Position numbers and translations under genes: made by a program. From assembly GCA_029204225.1 (NCBI GenBank), contig CM055100.1, positions 48,880,877-48,944,876 on the forward strand: 64,000 nucleotides of DNA. Direction: 5' to 3'. This document shows, piece after piece, positions 33,319 through 43,229 of this stretch. The notes under the pieces are model-generated. The model was given only the letters and a program-made list of their open reading frames with translations, was not told the origin of the DNA and searched no databases. This DNA comes from Diphasiastrum complanatum. Lineage: Eukaryota > Streptophyta > Lycopodiopsida > Lycopodiales > Lycopodiaceae. The first letter of the stretch is position 1; each line of letters begins with the position of its first letter.

Positions 33319-34059
33319 ATGCTTTATGTAGTTTTGAAGAACCATCTAGTGTTAAAGAAGCATTGGACTCCAAAGAATGAGGCTATGTTGGATGAGTATA
33401 ATGCCTTGATTGAGAATGAAACTTGGTTGCTTATTGATAGACCTCAAAGGAATATAATAGGATGCAAGTGGGTCTTCAAGCTTAAGTTGAATGTAAATTG
33501 GAGTGTTAACAAACATAAAGCAAGATTAGTTGCAAAAGGTTATGCTCGAGAGAGAGGGATAGACTATGAGGAAGCTTTTGCACCCATGGCCAAGATGGCC
33601 ACAATAAGGCTAATCATTGCACTTGCATCACATTTTGGATGGATCTTATGTCAAATGGATGTCTCTAATGCCTTCTTGAATGGTTTTTTGGAAGAGGATA
33701 TCTATACGGAGCAGCTACAAGGGTTGATCAATCATGGAATGGAGAACAAAGTATGCCATCTCCAAAGAAGCATCTATGGCTTGAAGCAAGCCTCGAGATC
33801 TTGGAATTCAAGATTACATCTTATTTCACTTTCTTTTATTCAAAGTGAATATGATCCCACTCTTTACATTAAGTTTGATGATGTTGGTATTGTACTTTTA
33901 CTAATTTATGTAGCAGATATCATCATTAGTGGAAATAGTGTTGATGGTATCAAAAAAATCAAGATAGATCTATCCTTAGAGCTCAAGATGGTAGATCTAG
34001 GGTGTCTTCACTTCATCTTAGGCATAGAAGTATTTAGAGGATCTGATTTTATCTTATAA
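33319..34059 (+). pseudogene. Copia reverse transcriptase with altered YVDD
   Basis: This 246-residue frame is an RVT_2 domain: ALIENETWLLIDRPQRNIIG, HKARLVAKGYARERGIDYEE, CQMDVSNAFLNGFLEEDIYT, CHLQRSIYGLKQASRSWNSR and KMVDLGCLHFILGIEVF. The catalytic motif reads LLIYVADIII, so the first of the two essential Asp residues of YVDD is Ala. The polymerase would be inactive even without the other lesions. Confidence 0.85.
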
Positions 34060-34116
34060 GTCAAGTAAACTATGCTCAAAGTCTTTTGAAGAAGTTTAAG
34101 ATGGAAGAGTGCAAAA

Positions 34117-34757
34117 GTGTTGACACACCAAGATGTAAAAGTGTCAAATGAAGATGATGAAAGATCCTTCATGGGCATCACTTTGTTTAGGCAACTTATA
34201 GACTCCTTGATGTGGATCACTATAGCTAGACCAAATCTTAGATTTAGTGTATGTAGGTTAAGCCAATCCATGCAAAAACCATTGAATATCCATTGGAAAA
34301 AGGCTAAGAGGATTCTAAGATACATCTCGGGTACATTGGATTTTGGGATTTTATATAGAGGAGATGTGATTAACCTTCATGCATTGAGTGATTCAGATTT
34401 TTCAGGGGACAAGAGGGATAGGAAATCAACAAGTGCCTATTCAACTTTCATAGGAGAAGGTGTGGTTTCATGGCTTTCCAAAAAGCAAGAAACTATATCT
34501 CTATCTTCAACTGAGGCCGAGTACAAAGCTTTGACAACCACTACAAAGGAGGTACTTTGGATCAAGAGATTATTGGTGGAGCTAAAGATCATGGATTCAG
34601 AGGAGGCACCAATCATCTACAATGACAATATATCAACCCAACACCTTGCATCTAACCCAATCTTCCAAGCAAGATCTAAGCACATTGAGATATGCCATCA
34701 CTTTGGAAGAGAAATGGTGCAAGCCAAGGAGATTGCTTTGGAGCATGATCCAAACAA
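34117..34757 (+). pseudogene. Copia RNase H
   Basis: The frame contains DSLMWITIARPNLRFSVCRL, SDSDFSGDKRDRKSTSAYST, SWLSKKQETISLSSTEAEYK and IYNDNISTQHLASNPIFQAR, a copia RNase H domain with the SSTEAEY signature. After about 34757 the frame continues only as read-through of LTR DNA belonging to the opposite element. Confidence 0.85.
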
Positions 34758-35037
34758 TAATAGAGCGTCCAAGCCCTATTTGGCCACTTGGCTTTCCCTC
34801 CAAAATGTAAACCCTACTATTTTTGGGTCTAGATTCAATGTACCCAAAGTTCAAATTTGAATCTCTCTCAAACTCGACTACCAACTTTCCCACACTTTCA
34901 AAAAGTGTTTATTGAATGTATTTCAAACTAATATAACTTCAAAAAGTTTATCTCTAAGTCTAAAATGAGTTTTGGCCTCTTATTGACAATTTACCAAAAT
35001 ATGACTAACTAGACTAAACTAGTTGAAATCTCTCACA
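34758..35037 (-). repeat. Truncated 3' LTR
   Basis: 280 bp match 39455-39724 with few differences. The outer part is lost, and the break joins the RNase H end of the plus-strand copia. Confidence 0.85.
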
Positions 35038-35422
35038 CTCACTCTTCAACTAGTTTTGGCATAGTTTTGACAATAGAACTTTGATCCAACTTTATAATGA
35101 TCTCCATCCTAAGTATAGATCTCCTTTCTAAGGTTCTAAAGTATCTTTCATAATTGATATAGAGAATAGTGTCCAAATTGGATGCTTCACTATTTCTTAC
35201 ATCAATTTTACACATCAAGATATAACTAGAACATGAAGAACCAAATAGAATATGAATGAAATGATTCCTCCATGTTTCAAACTTTGAACCCTCTGGAAAA
35301 TTACAGCAACCAAACAATAAATGTGAGTGATGACCGTTTTCTTGTTTGTCTCCTTTAACTTTGTCCTTTTTTGATATGTCTCGACCATAAAACTCCATGA
35401 ATGAGCCTCCATCTCCATCTTG

Positions 35423-36253
35423 TCACAAGAAACCATCAAACCTTGGAAATCCATGAGTAGATGAGTACATCAATGATGCAAATCCAACACCACATGACTC
35501 CATAAACCAAATAGGTTGTAGTAGTCCATCTTCAAGATCTACTTGACACAAGAAAATGACCATGAATTCACCAAAAATTGACAATCTCCAAGTATTGGCA
35601 CCAAGTAGCTCAACACTTGAGAACTTAGCCATGGATGAGTGACATAATGGACCTACATTAGCTTCATTTCCATCAGCAAAACCAGCCAAGAATGCTAGTA
35701 CAACTCCAACAATAAGATATTGCAAGACAATGTAGCTAGTTTGTCCATATCTTGACAATTTGCACACATCAACATGAAATAGCTCAAACATGAGATAGAA
35801 CAAGTAAAGTAAACTTGAACAACACTTACTTGCTGTTCCTTTGACCTTACTTGAGTCTTCAATAAGCTGCAAAAACAGATCTATAACATCTTTGCCAATT
35901 ACCTCTCCTTTGATGCTCTTGACTAGCTCCAAATTGCCACCTTTCCTTTTGTGTTGTTCAAGCCCTTTGAGACCAACCTCTTGATCTTCCTCTTGACCAT
36001 CAAAGTCATTGAAAAAACTTTGTTTTTCAGATCCATTACTTGCTTTTCCAGTATGAAAACCAGGGGAACCAATATCCACTTGCATAGCATCATCTACACA
36101 AGAAGATTCTCCAAAACATGTGAGTAAAACAAAGTGAGTCGCTTCCACTTGCTTACCTTTCTCTTGATCATCAAAGTTATCCAAGATATGAATATCTTCA
36201 GACCTAAACCTTTGGAAATAATCCCTCTCAAACATATGATCTAGATCCAACAA
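35423..36253 (-). CDS. Unknown ORF carried by the copia derivative
   Basis: This 276-residue frame starts MLDLDHMFERDYFQRFRSED. Residues 1-130 are acidic and polar. Residues 135-190 are Leu/Phe/Val-rich (SSLLYLFYLMFELFHVDV, YIVLQYLIVGVVLAFLAGFA) and could form one or two membrane helices. It matches no retrotransposon domain I know. It lies on the element strand between the protease-bearing frame and the 3' LTR. It could be captured host coding DNA or random open sequence; the long frame in an element with few stops favours the former slightly. Confidence 0.4.
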   Translation of the reverse strand: MLDLDHMFERDYFQRFRSEDIHILDNFDDQEKGKQVEATHFVLLTCFGESSCVDDAMQVDIGSPGFHTGKASNGSEKQSFFNDFDGQEEDQEVGLKGLEQHKRKGGNLELVKSIKGEVIGKDVIDLFLQLIEDSSKVKGTASKCCSSLLYLFYLMFELFHVDVCKLSRYGQTSYIVLQYLIVGVVLAFLAGFADGNEANVGPLCHSSMAKFSSVELLGANTWRLSIFGEFMVIFLCQVDLEDGLLQPIWFMESCGVGFASLMYSSTHGFPRFDGFL

Positions 36254-36322
36254 GATCTCATCAATGCTTTATCTCGAATTTCCACAAAGGTTAGTGAAAA
36301 CAATGTCACCAATGTCACCATC

Positions 36323-36754
36323 CTAAATCAAAAGATAGATTCCAAACTTTTCATCCAACATGAAGTAGAGTAGGTAAAGATGAGTATCAAACCTAATAAA
36401 TCCAGCCCTCTTGAGTCCATAACAGACCTCAATAAGCTCACCAATGAGATCTTCCTTGCCTTGAAGAAATTGCCTCTCAATTTGCTCCATGTAGTATTCT
36501 CCAACCAACCTTTTGCCATCTTGATCATGAGTGATCAATTCACAATCATAGAATCCTTTGAGTTGATGAAGAGATGTGAGATCCATGCCTTGGATCTTCC
36601 CAATAACCAATCTTCCATTGCTCTTTCCTTCATAAGACTCCCTCTTAATGATTGCATCATAAGAAGTAGAAACCTCAAAGAGATTAGAAGCCATAAAAAA
36701 ATGATTAGTACCTTCAACATAAGGATGATTGAAGTACTCTCTCTTTTCAAACAA
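36323..36754 (-). CDS. Unknown ORF or internal part of copia integrase C-terminus
   Basis: This 143-residue frame (MFEKREYFNHPYVEGTNHFF) overlaps the end of the 461-residue frame. The segment LIGELIEVCYGLKRAGFIRF resembles the YGLKQA-type region of copia reverse transcriptase, so it may be a last trace of RT. Evidence is weak. Confidence 0.3.
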   Translation of the reverse strand: MFEKREYFNHPYVEGTNHFFMASNLFEVSTSYDAIIKRESYEGKSNGRLVIGKIQGMDLTSLHQLKGFYDCELITHDQDGKRLVGEYYMEQIERQFLQGKEDLIGELIEVCYGLKRAGFIRFDTHLYLLYFMLDEKFGIYLLI

Positions 36755-37920
36755 GAATTTCTACTCAATGTTTTAGGTAATGAATCATATGATAATGATT
36801 CTTCCTCACTATCATTCACAATGACATCATTCAAAGTACATCCTACTTTGAACTCTTCACATACTTCTCTTCTTCTTGACTTGTGACTATCTCCCTCACC
36901 AGGTCTCTTGATAGAACCATTTGATCTACTCACTTTATGAAGAAATGTGACTCCACTTGCTGGAAAAATGAATTTCTTGGACTCATCACAAAAGAATGTA
37001 GAAGAACCACCTCCTTCATGCATGCACCTAGCAACATCTTTTTCCATATGATCAAAGAAATCATTAGCAACAATCTTTTCCAAGGAAGAACCTTCACCTC
37101 CATTGATGAAGTTAGCTCTTTCCTTACCTTTTGCATGCTTGCACTTGCCATGAAGAACCTTTGAAACACCATCATTATCCTCAATACTAGCCAAGTTAGC
37201 ACAAAGATGAACATCCCCAAGAAGCATATTAGATCTTGACCTAGATCTAGCATAAGGAAGCTTTTTAGACTTTGCATAGAATCCACCAATCTTATTGATG
37301 CTAAAAGGTAACTTTGGAAAGTTGAGACCAATCTCCTTTTGCATTCCATCCTTGTTGTTAGCCATAACAAAAGCATCAAGCTTAAAAAGTCTACCTTGTC
37401 TATTGCCCCTAGCAACCAAGATTTCTTCCTTTGTAATGAAACAAACATCACCACCAAACTTTACCATGTATCCTTTCTCTATCATTTGAACAACACTTAG
37501 CAAATTCTTTGAAAGTGAAGGAATGTAAAGAACACCATCAAGTCTTGCTTTCCTATTGGTAGAGAGACAAATAGGAATTGAACCAATACCTTCAATCACA
37601 CACTCACCACCATTGGCCATGTGAATTGCTTTATTGTCTCCTTCACAAGTGATCAAAGAAGTAAAGAACTCCTTGTAAGTAGTCATGTGTGAACTAGCTC
37701 CACTATCAATCCACCATGAATATTTGTCACCTTCACTTGATATTCGCCTTGAAGAACACATCCAAAGAGAATCACCACCACCTAGATCCTCATCATTAGT
37801 AGTAAAGTTTATTTGCTTACTACCTTCATCTCTTTTCTTCTTCAAGCATTCATTTTCAAAATGCCCTTTGATTCCACAATGTAGATCCACCTCCTCTTGA
37901 TTGAAGCCTATACTCCTCAT
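36535..37920 (-). CDS. Copia zinc knuckle and protease fused to unknown sequence
   Basis: This 461-residue frame starts with a damaged knuckle (HCGIKGHFENECLKKK, first Cys absent), then the protease active site WWIDSGASSHMTTYKEFF and the downstream EGIGSIPICLSTNRKARLDG, GVLYIPSLSKNLLSVVQMIE and GRLFKLDAFV. From about residue 190 it departs from the copia polyprotein: the HHCC motif and integrase are missing and the remaining 270 residues are polar sequence that I do not recognise. The gag frame overlaps its start by 65 bases. Confidence 0.65.
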   Translation of the reverse strand: MRSIGFNQEEVDLHCGIKGHFENECLKKKRDEGSKQINFTTNDEDLGGGDSLWMCSSRRISSEGDKYSWWIDSGASSHMTTYKEFFTSLITCEGDNKAIHMANGGECVIEGIGSIPICLSTNRKARLDGVLYIPSLSKNLLSVVQMIEKGYMVKFGGDVCFITKEEILVARGNRQGRLFKLDAFVMANNKDGMQKEIGLNFPKLPFSINKIGGFYAKSKKLPYARSRSRSNMLLGDVHLCANLASIEDNDGVSKVLHGKCKHAKGKERANFINGGEGSSLEKIVANDFFDHMEKDVARCMHEGGGSSTFFCDESKKFIFPASGVTFLHKVSRSNGSIKRPGEGDSHKSRRREVCEEFKVGCTLNDVIVNDSEEESLSYDSLPKTLSRNSCLKRESTSIILMLKVLIIFLWLLISLRFLLLMMQSLRGSLMKERAMEDWLLGRSKAWISHLFINSKDSMIVN

Positions 37921-38472
37921 TCACCAAGATCTCTTGCAAATCCACAATACTTGACAAAGTCTTTTGAATAGCAAAACTTTGAACAAGATTAGCATGATCA
38001 TCCAACAAGACATTAAGCATAACTTGAACAAGTTCTACCTCCTTAATGCTTTCATCAATACATGCTAACTCATCATTGAATGCTTTAACCCTCAAAACAA
38101 AAGCATGAGTACTCTCTTCCTTATTTTGCAAACTTTGAAAGATTTGCCTCCTACGAGTAAGCACTCTTGATGTAGACTTGGATTCATAAAGATTCTTCAA
38201 AGCTTCCCAAGCCTCCAAAGATGATGTGCACTTACCAACTTCCTTGAGAAGTTCATTGGTAACATTCATCTTGATCATGTGTAGAGCTTTCTTTGCTCTC
38301 TTGTCATACCTCACTTGATCTTGTTGAGTTGCTGGTCTCTCCTCCAAACCTACAAAAATCTCCATCAACTCATTCACCTCCAATAAGGACTCCATCCTCA
38401 CCTCCAAGTAGAATAGTTGATTGAGGTAAGCCTATCATTGCTCTCCAACATAGATCCACCACTTGTAGCCAT
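37856..38472 (-). pseudogene. Copia Gag (UBN2-type)
   Basis: Gag begins at 38472 (MATSGGSMLESNDRLTSINY). A 1-base change near 38412 shifts it into the 183-residue frame 38407-37856, which shows MEVRMESLLEVNELMEIFVG, HMIKMNVTNELLKEVGKC, EAWEALKNLYESKSTSRVL and VELVQVMLNVLLDDHANLVQ. It ends short of the zinc knuckle. Confidence 0.8.
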
Positions 38473-39061
38473 GTTGAAGTGACCTAATCTTCTCTTTCAA
38501 CCTGTTTCAATGCACAAAGCACTCTCTTGAATGTCAACAAATGAACTTAAGAAGAAATCACAAAGATATGGAACCTCTAAAATCTCTTCTAGCACTTCTA
38601 ACTAGAAAATCAACACATAGAATAGTGAAATCTTGATCAACCTATGATCTATCCTCAATATAATGATTCTTGCCACTTCCTAAGATTAAAACACACTAAA
38701 ATGAAGTTCAGTAACCTCACAAACTAGAGATCCAATCAAAATTAGAGTTTTGACAAAATCACAAAAAATTGAATATCTCATATTCTACATGCAATTTCTA
38801 GAAACTTGATATATCTTCTTGTAGACTCCAATGAGACCTTCCTAGTGCACCAAAAATCATCTAAATCCAGTAAGCCAAGTGTGAAATTGGTATTGATCAA
38901 GTATATAACCCTATATTGAGTTTTGACCTACAAAAGATCAATTCTACACATGCAAAAATGTTGATTTTTGAGTAGAAATCAATCTAATATGCTCTAGCAT
39001 TGGTAACTCCTCCAAATCCTTGCTAAAGATGGCTGATTCTTTCATAAACTGAAGCACAAGA

Positions 39062-39073
39062 GCTCTGATACCA
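39062..39073 (-). other. Primer binding site of the copia derivative
   Basis: The minus strand reads TGGTATCAGAGC directly at the LTR boundary. Confidence 0.9.
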
Positions 39074-39724
39074 TGTGAAGGATTTAAAATCATTCAAGAT
39101 CCAATCCATGTCCCTGATCTTTGGTTACAAAAAGGAGCAAACCAACAATCCTACCAATGTAGAAAAATCAGCATCTACATACAAAATGAGATGTAAACTC
39201 TAAGAGATACTGATCAAACATGAACCAAAACATTAAAATATGTTTGCTGTCCGTACAATTACAGTGTCCTACTGTATTTCACATGTGTGAAACCAAAAAT
39301 AACAAAATATGAGCATTCTACACACAAGATTGCAAGATAACATCATGAGAGTGCACCAATGAGTAGTAGAACCCAAAGAGGACCATGTATAATGATGAAA
39401 TGAGATAGAGAAGAAGATATGTCTCTCCACGAGTTACATCCTTTTATAGAGTGTCCAAGACCTATTTGGCCACTTGGCTTTCCCTCCAAAATGTAAACCC
39501 TACTATTTTTGGGTCTAGATTCAATGTACCCAAAGTTCAAATTTGAATCTCTCTCAAAATCGACTACCAATTTTCCCACACTTTCAAAAAGTGTTTATTG
39601 AAAGTATTTTAAACTAATATAACTTCAAAAAGTTTATCTCTAAGTCTAAAATGAGTTTTGGCCTCTTATTGACAATTTACCAAAATATGACTAAACTAGA
39701 CTAAACTAGTTGAAATCTCTCACA
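39074..39724 (-). repeat. 5' LTR of the copia derivative
   Basis: 651 bp from TGTGAAGGATTT to TCTCTCACA. A TATA-like cttttatagag lies near 39446. Confidence 0.87.
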
Positions 39725-40319
39725 ATTAGTAAGGCAATGATTGAACCAAGCTAGATAGTGAGGAGGAGTGTCTACAAGTTCAATTGCTGGAATTCTTGGT
39801 TCTAGCTTTAGGGAAAGCTTCAAAAGACTTTGGTCCACCTGTTTACAAGCTCTACATGGTGTTTTACAGCCACCTACTATCCAACTTTATGAAAAAACAA
39901 GCAAAAATGATGATTTTTAACTATTTTTCAGTTTTTTCATCACAATAAAGTGGAAATTCATGACATACAACTTTTTCTTTAACACATGCAAACCCATTTA
40001 TAGAAATATAATCATCTAATTGGTCTGATCTTGCTGGATTTTGGTTCTTACTATCTATTTTGTACCAAAAAGCATGAACAACCAAGCAAGGATGACCAAA
40101 TCATAGCCTAGAATCATAAATCATTGGAAAGAACTGACATGCATCATCAATTTCATCATTAATGAACCCTAAGATGAAAGTACACCTGCTGAAAAATTCA
40201 GATCTACCAAAGGTTTGATCTACACAAGAAAAAGCTCCAAAAAAGCATCACAAATTGGCCTTCAAGGACAATTCTCTATAAAACCACAAAGAATCCCAAG
40301 AGTAATGGAACTTAGAACA

Positions 40320-40696
40320 TTGAAATCGGGATAGTACACCCACTTGCACCCTTGCTATCCACCTTGGAAAAATAAGAATCAGAGTATATCGTAGTCTCAC
40401 AAGCTACAAAGGAAGCGATTTGATTGAGAAACTTACTTTCAGATATCAGTCTAAATCAATATGCTCCGACATTTTTATTTTGTAATAATCAAAGTGCCAT
40501 TGCCTTATCAGCCAACCCTAGATTTCATTCTAGGAGTAAGCACATTGAACTAAAGTATCACTATGTCAAAAGCAAAGTTCTCGACAAAGAGGTCAGATTG
40601 CAATACTGTCGAATGCAAGATATGACCGCAAATATTTTTACTAAAGCATTCAACTTGGATGCATATAGAAAGTTTTGTGCAAAACTAAGTTTATAG
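40320..40696 (+). pseudogene. Copia RNase H C-terminal fragment
   Basis: A short plus-strand frame carries FLFCNNQSAIALSANPRFHS, RSKHIELKYHYVKSKV and MTANIFTKAFNLDAYRKF, the end of a copia RNase H domain. Upstream (40370-40423) the SEYIVVSQATKEA trace is present with a stop. Nothing else of this element is nearby. Confidence 0.8.
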
Positions 40697-40699
40697 GTC

Positions 40700-42860
40700 A
40701 AGGCTGTAAAAATTACAGCAAATAAGAATCCTAAAATACTTGAAATGATGAGGGAAACAATAGATTATGATTCCATAAAGTTAGCACAAGTTGCACCATC
40801 AAAATCCATCAATAATCTATGCTTGAACCTCACTAAATGGCTCAAATCCTTGAAGAAGCCTTCACATGTGTGAAAGTACGGCCTCCCACAGTCTGAGCAC
40901 TGTACACCAGACCCACATTCAATCCTATAATGATTAGGAATCATAAGAACTCAAAGAATTATGAACATAGAGAGCGATTGCACCAATATGAGAGAAAAAT
41001 CATGAAATTGCTTGATTGATTTTGGTGAGAGATCATCATCTATATATACATGATCGATCACGGTTTTGGACAGGTATGAGTATCCCTAAACCTATCCCTA
41101 ATGCTAATTTTGGTGGATCTTTCATCCCTACCAAGTTAGGGTTGGAATCTTGGAGATCTCTCAACAATATAAAAACTACCAAAAATAGCTCCTACTTTTT
41201 CTCTCTTGTATCTAAGCATGATTTGGACTCATTCCAAAGGTTCTATCACTTAGGTAAACTTAAGAACATCCTTATAAATGGAATTGTAGTACTGTGCTTG
41301 CATGGATTAGTTGCATGCTGATTCTCAGAGTGATTCTGACATGCATGAGAGATTTACAATCGATTTTGATTTTTTTTTATTTTGATTGTCTTTTGTACTA
41401 ACAGTATTATCGTCAAAAATTTTGAATTACGTAAAATAAAACAAAAATTGAGTTTTCAAAAAAAAAAACAAAATTCTGGTCATTTTTTCGCTATCTATGA
41501 AATCAGTTTAGATTAGTGACTTGATTAAACTGAGTTTATCAGTCAGAATTGGTCACAATGTTTTCACTAAGTCTAAATTATTTCTCGCTGATAGATAAGT
41601 TAAAATTGACAGAAGGGCCAATTTGACTGTCTGATATATTGTGACCTTGCTTTAAGATCCTATTATAATCGACTCGCTCCAGGCTGTGCTTGTCTTTGGG
41701 TGGAAAAAAGACCTTATGGACACCCACCAACCAAAATTGGGCTATCCGTGTCTGAAACTTGCTTGGCCAAAGTGGCCTAACATTGTCGCTCTATAGTACA
41801 CTCTGGCCACTTGAAGTTGGTCTTCAAGTTTATCCGATGCAAGGGTTGTGATGGGATGAAAAAATAAGGGTGGCAAATTTTTTTTCCTCATTGTGGTCAT
41901 TGATTCATTGCCAGGGTTTCACTCTACCTTCATGCTTCTTATTCCTTGGCTTGGGGGTGAAGCTTCTAGAGTTGATTGGTTGCTTCTACTTGGTTGGGTG
42001 GTTGCTCCATAGTGTGTTTTCCATTGTGTTTTATCTTATAAATAGGATCTTAGGGAGCTTCCCTTATAAAGACTCTACGTGTTAAGTCAGCAAATCACAT
42101 TTCTAGGTCATGTGGAGGTATTGTAGAAAGTATGCTATGATTGGACCAAAATTGGTATAGGTAAAATAGCAAGTCAGATTATGATGAGAGGTAGTTGTTA
42201 ATGAGAGGACTTTTTTAGAGTTTATAGGACCATGTAGGTTCAATTTACTATGTGTGAGGTGCAAGGGACATGAAGAGTCCATAAAATTTGGATCTACATA
42301 AAAATCTATGTGACGATTTATTGTGTCTACATGCCCTATTGCTAGGAAGACCTAGAAGAGAAGATTCTAGTGCAAGCAGCTCCTAGGGTTTTGATCATTC
42401 ATTTGAGAAGTCAAATCTAATATTTATGTCCATGTATAGGTCACCACATGGTGGATTTAAGTTCAGTAGCATCTTTTCTCATCGTTTGCATGACAAATGA
42501 CCAAAATTGTGAGATTATCTCAAGCTATAAGTCAAGATTGGAGGAAAACTAGGGCATAAATTGGCATCAAGACTTTTCAAATTGGATCCAACTCTTAGGA
42601 TTAAAGCCTTTGGAACTAAAAGAGTCCAATAAGTATTTTTTTAATCTGATTTTTATATGTTTTGATTTAATTTTAGTGAGCCTTAATCTTTGTGATCTAG
42701 TCAAGGTCTATTTTCTAAGGTGACTAGATTTTGGTGAAGATTGATGATCTAGGTCTTTGTATATTTTCTAGAGTTTTTAATCTTGTTCAAATCTAGTTGC
42801 TTGAAGGTCATAAAATCAATTTTATAGAGTCATTTCACCCATGTGTACTTTTAGTACAAA
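40700..42860. other. No gene seen; probable retrotransposon 3' remains
   Basis: AT-rich sequence with poly-A runs (about 41455-41470). The first part may be the 3' end of the copia relic on its left. I find no LTR boundary. Confidence 0.35.
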
Positions 42861-42869
42861 AGCTTCCTC

Positions 42870-43220
42870 ACCGACATCAGTAGGAGCTTACCTATTGGAG
42901 GCAAGTGAAAGATTGAATTTAAGATGGAATTTATTTTGGTTTTGCAAGATATTATTGACATGGTGAGTGGAATTGAGGAGTAGACTCAAAATCTACAAGA
43001 CTCATCAAGATTTAAAAACAGATCAAGGATGGTCCTACATTGCATCAATGTATCTAACGAGTTGCTAAGGGAAATTGGAGTTTCTATCTCGGCCAAGGAG
43101 GCTTGGTACCTTGAAATCTATCCATGAGTTCAAAAATACTTCAAGGATTTTTACTTTGGGAAACCAAATCATCCAAAGATTTTGAAGTAATGGAGAGAGT
43201 GACCAAAATCACGTATTGAG
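42870..43220 (+). pseudogene. Copia Gag relic
   Basis: In shifting frames the plus strand encodes LEASERLN, KMEFILVLQDIIDMVSGIEE, VLHCINVSNELLREIG and AKEAW, then a NTSRIFTLGNQI-like block. This is the start of a UBN2-type copia Gag with several stops. The remainder of the element is absent. Confidence 0.7.
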
Positions 43221-43229
43221 GTCATTGAT

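Larger units (their letters stand above)
30986..34757 (+). mobile_element. Decayed Ty1/copia element, LTRs missing
   Basis: Gag, protease, integrase, reverse transcriptase and RNase H follow in standard copia order on the plus strand. No 5' LTR or Met-tRNA PBS is recognised upstream. The 3' end is cut inside the RNase H tail at about 34757, where LTR sequence of a different, opposite element starts. Frameshifts, stops and a changed catalytic motif show it is dead. Confidence 0.85.
34758..39724 (-). mobile_element. Gag-protease-only copia derivative with foreign ORFs
   Basis: A 651-bp 5' LTR (39074-39724), a Met-tRNA PBS, gag and protease are recognisable. A truncated 3' LTR (34758-35037) closes the left side. 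Between protease and the 3' LTR, where integrase and reverse transcriptase should be, lie about 2 kb of open frames without similarity I recognise. The layout resembles non-autonomous retrotransposons that keep gag or gag-pro and carry other sequence. Confidence 0.75.
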
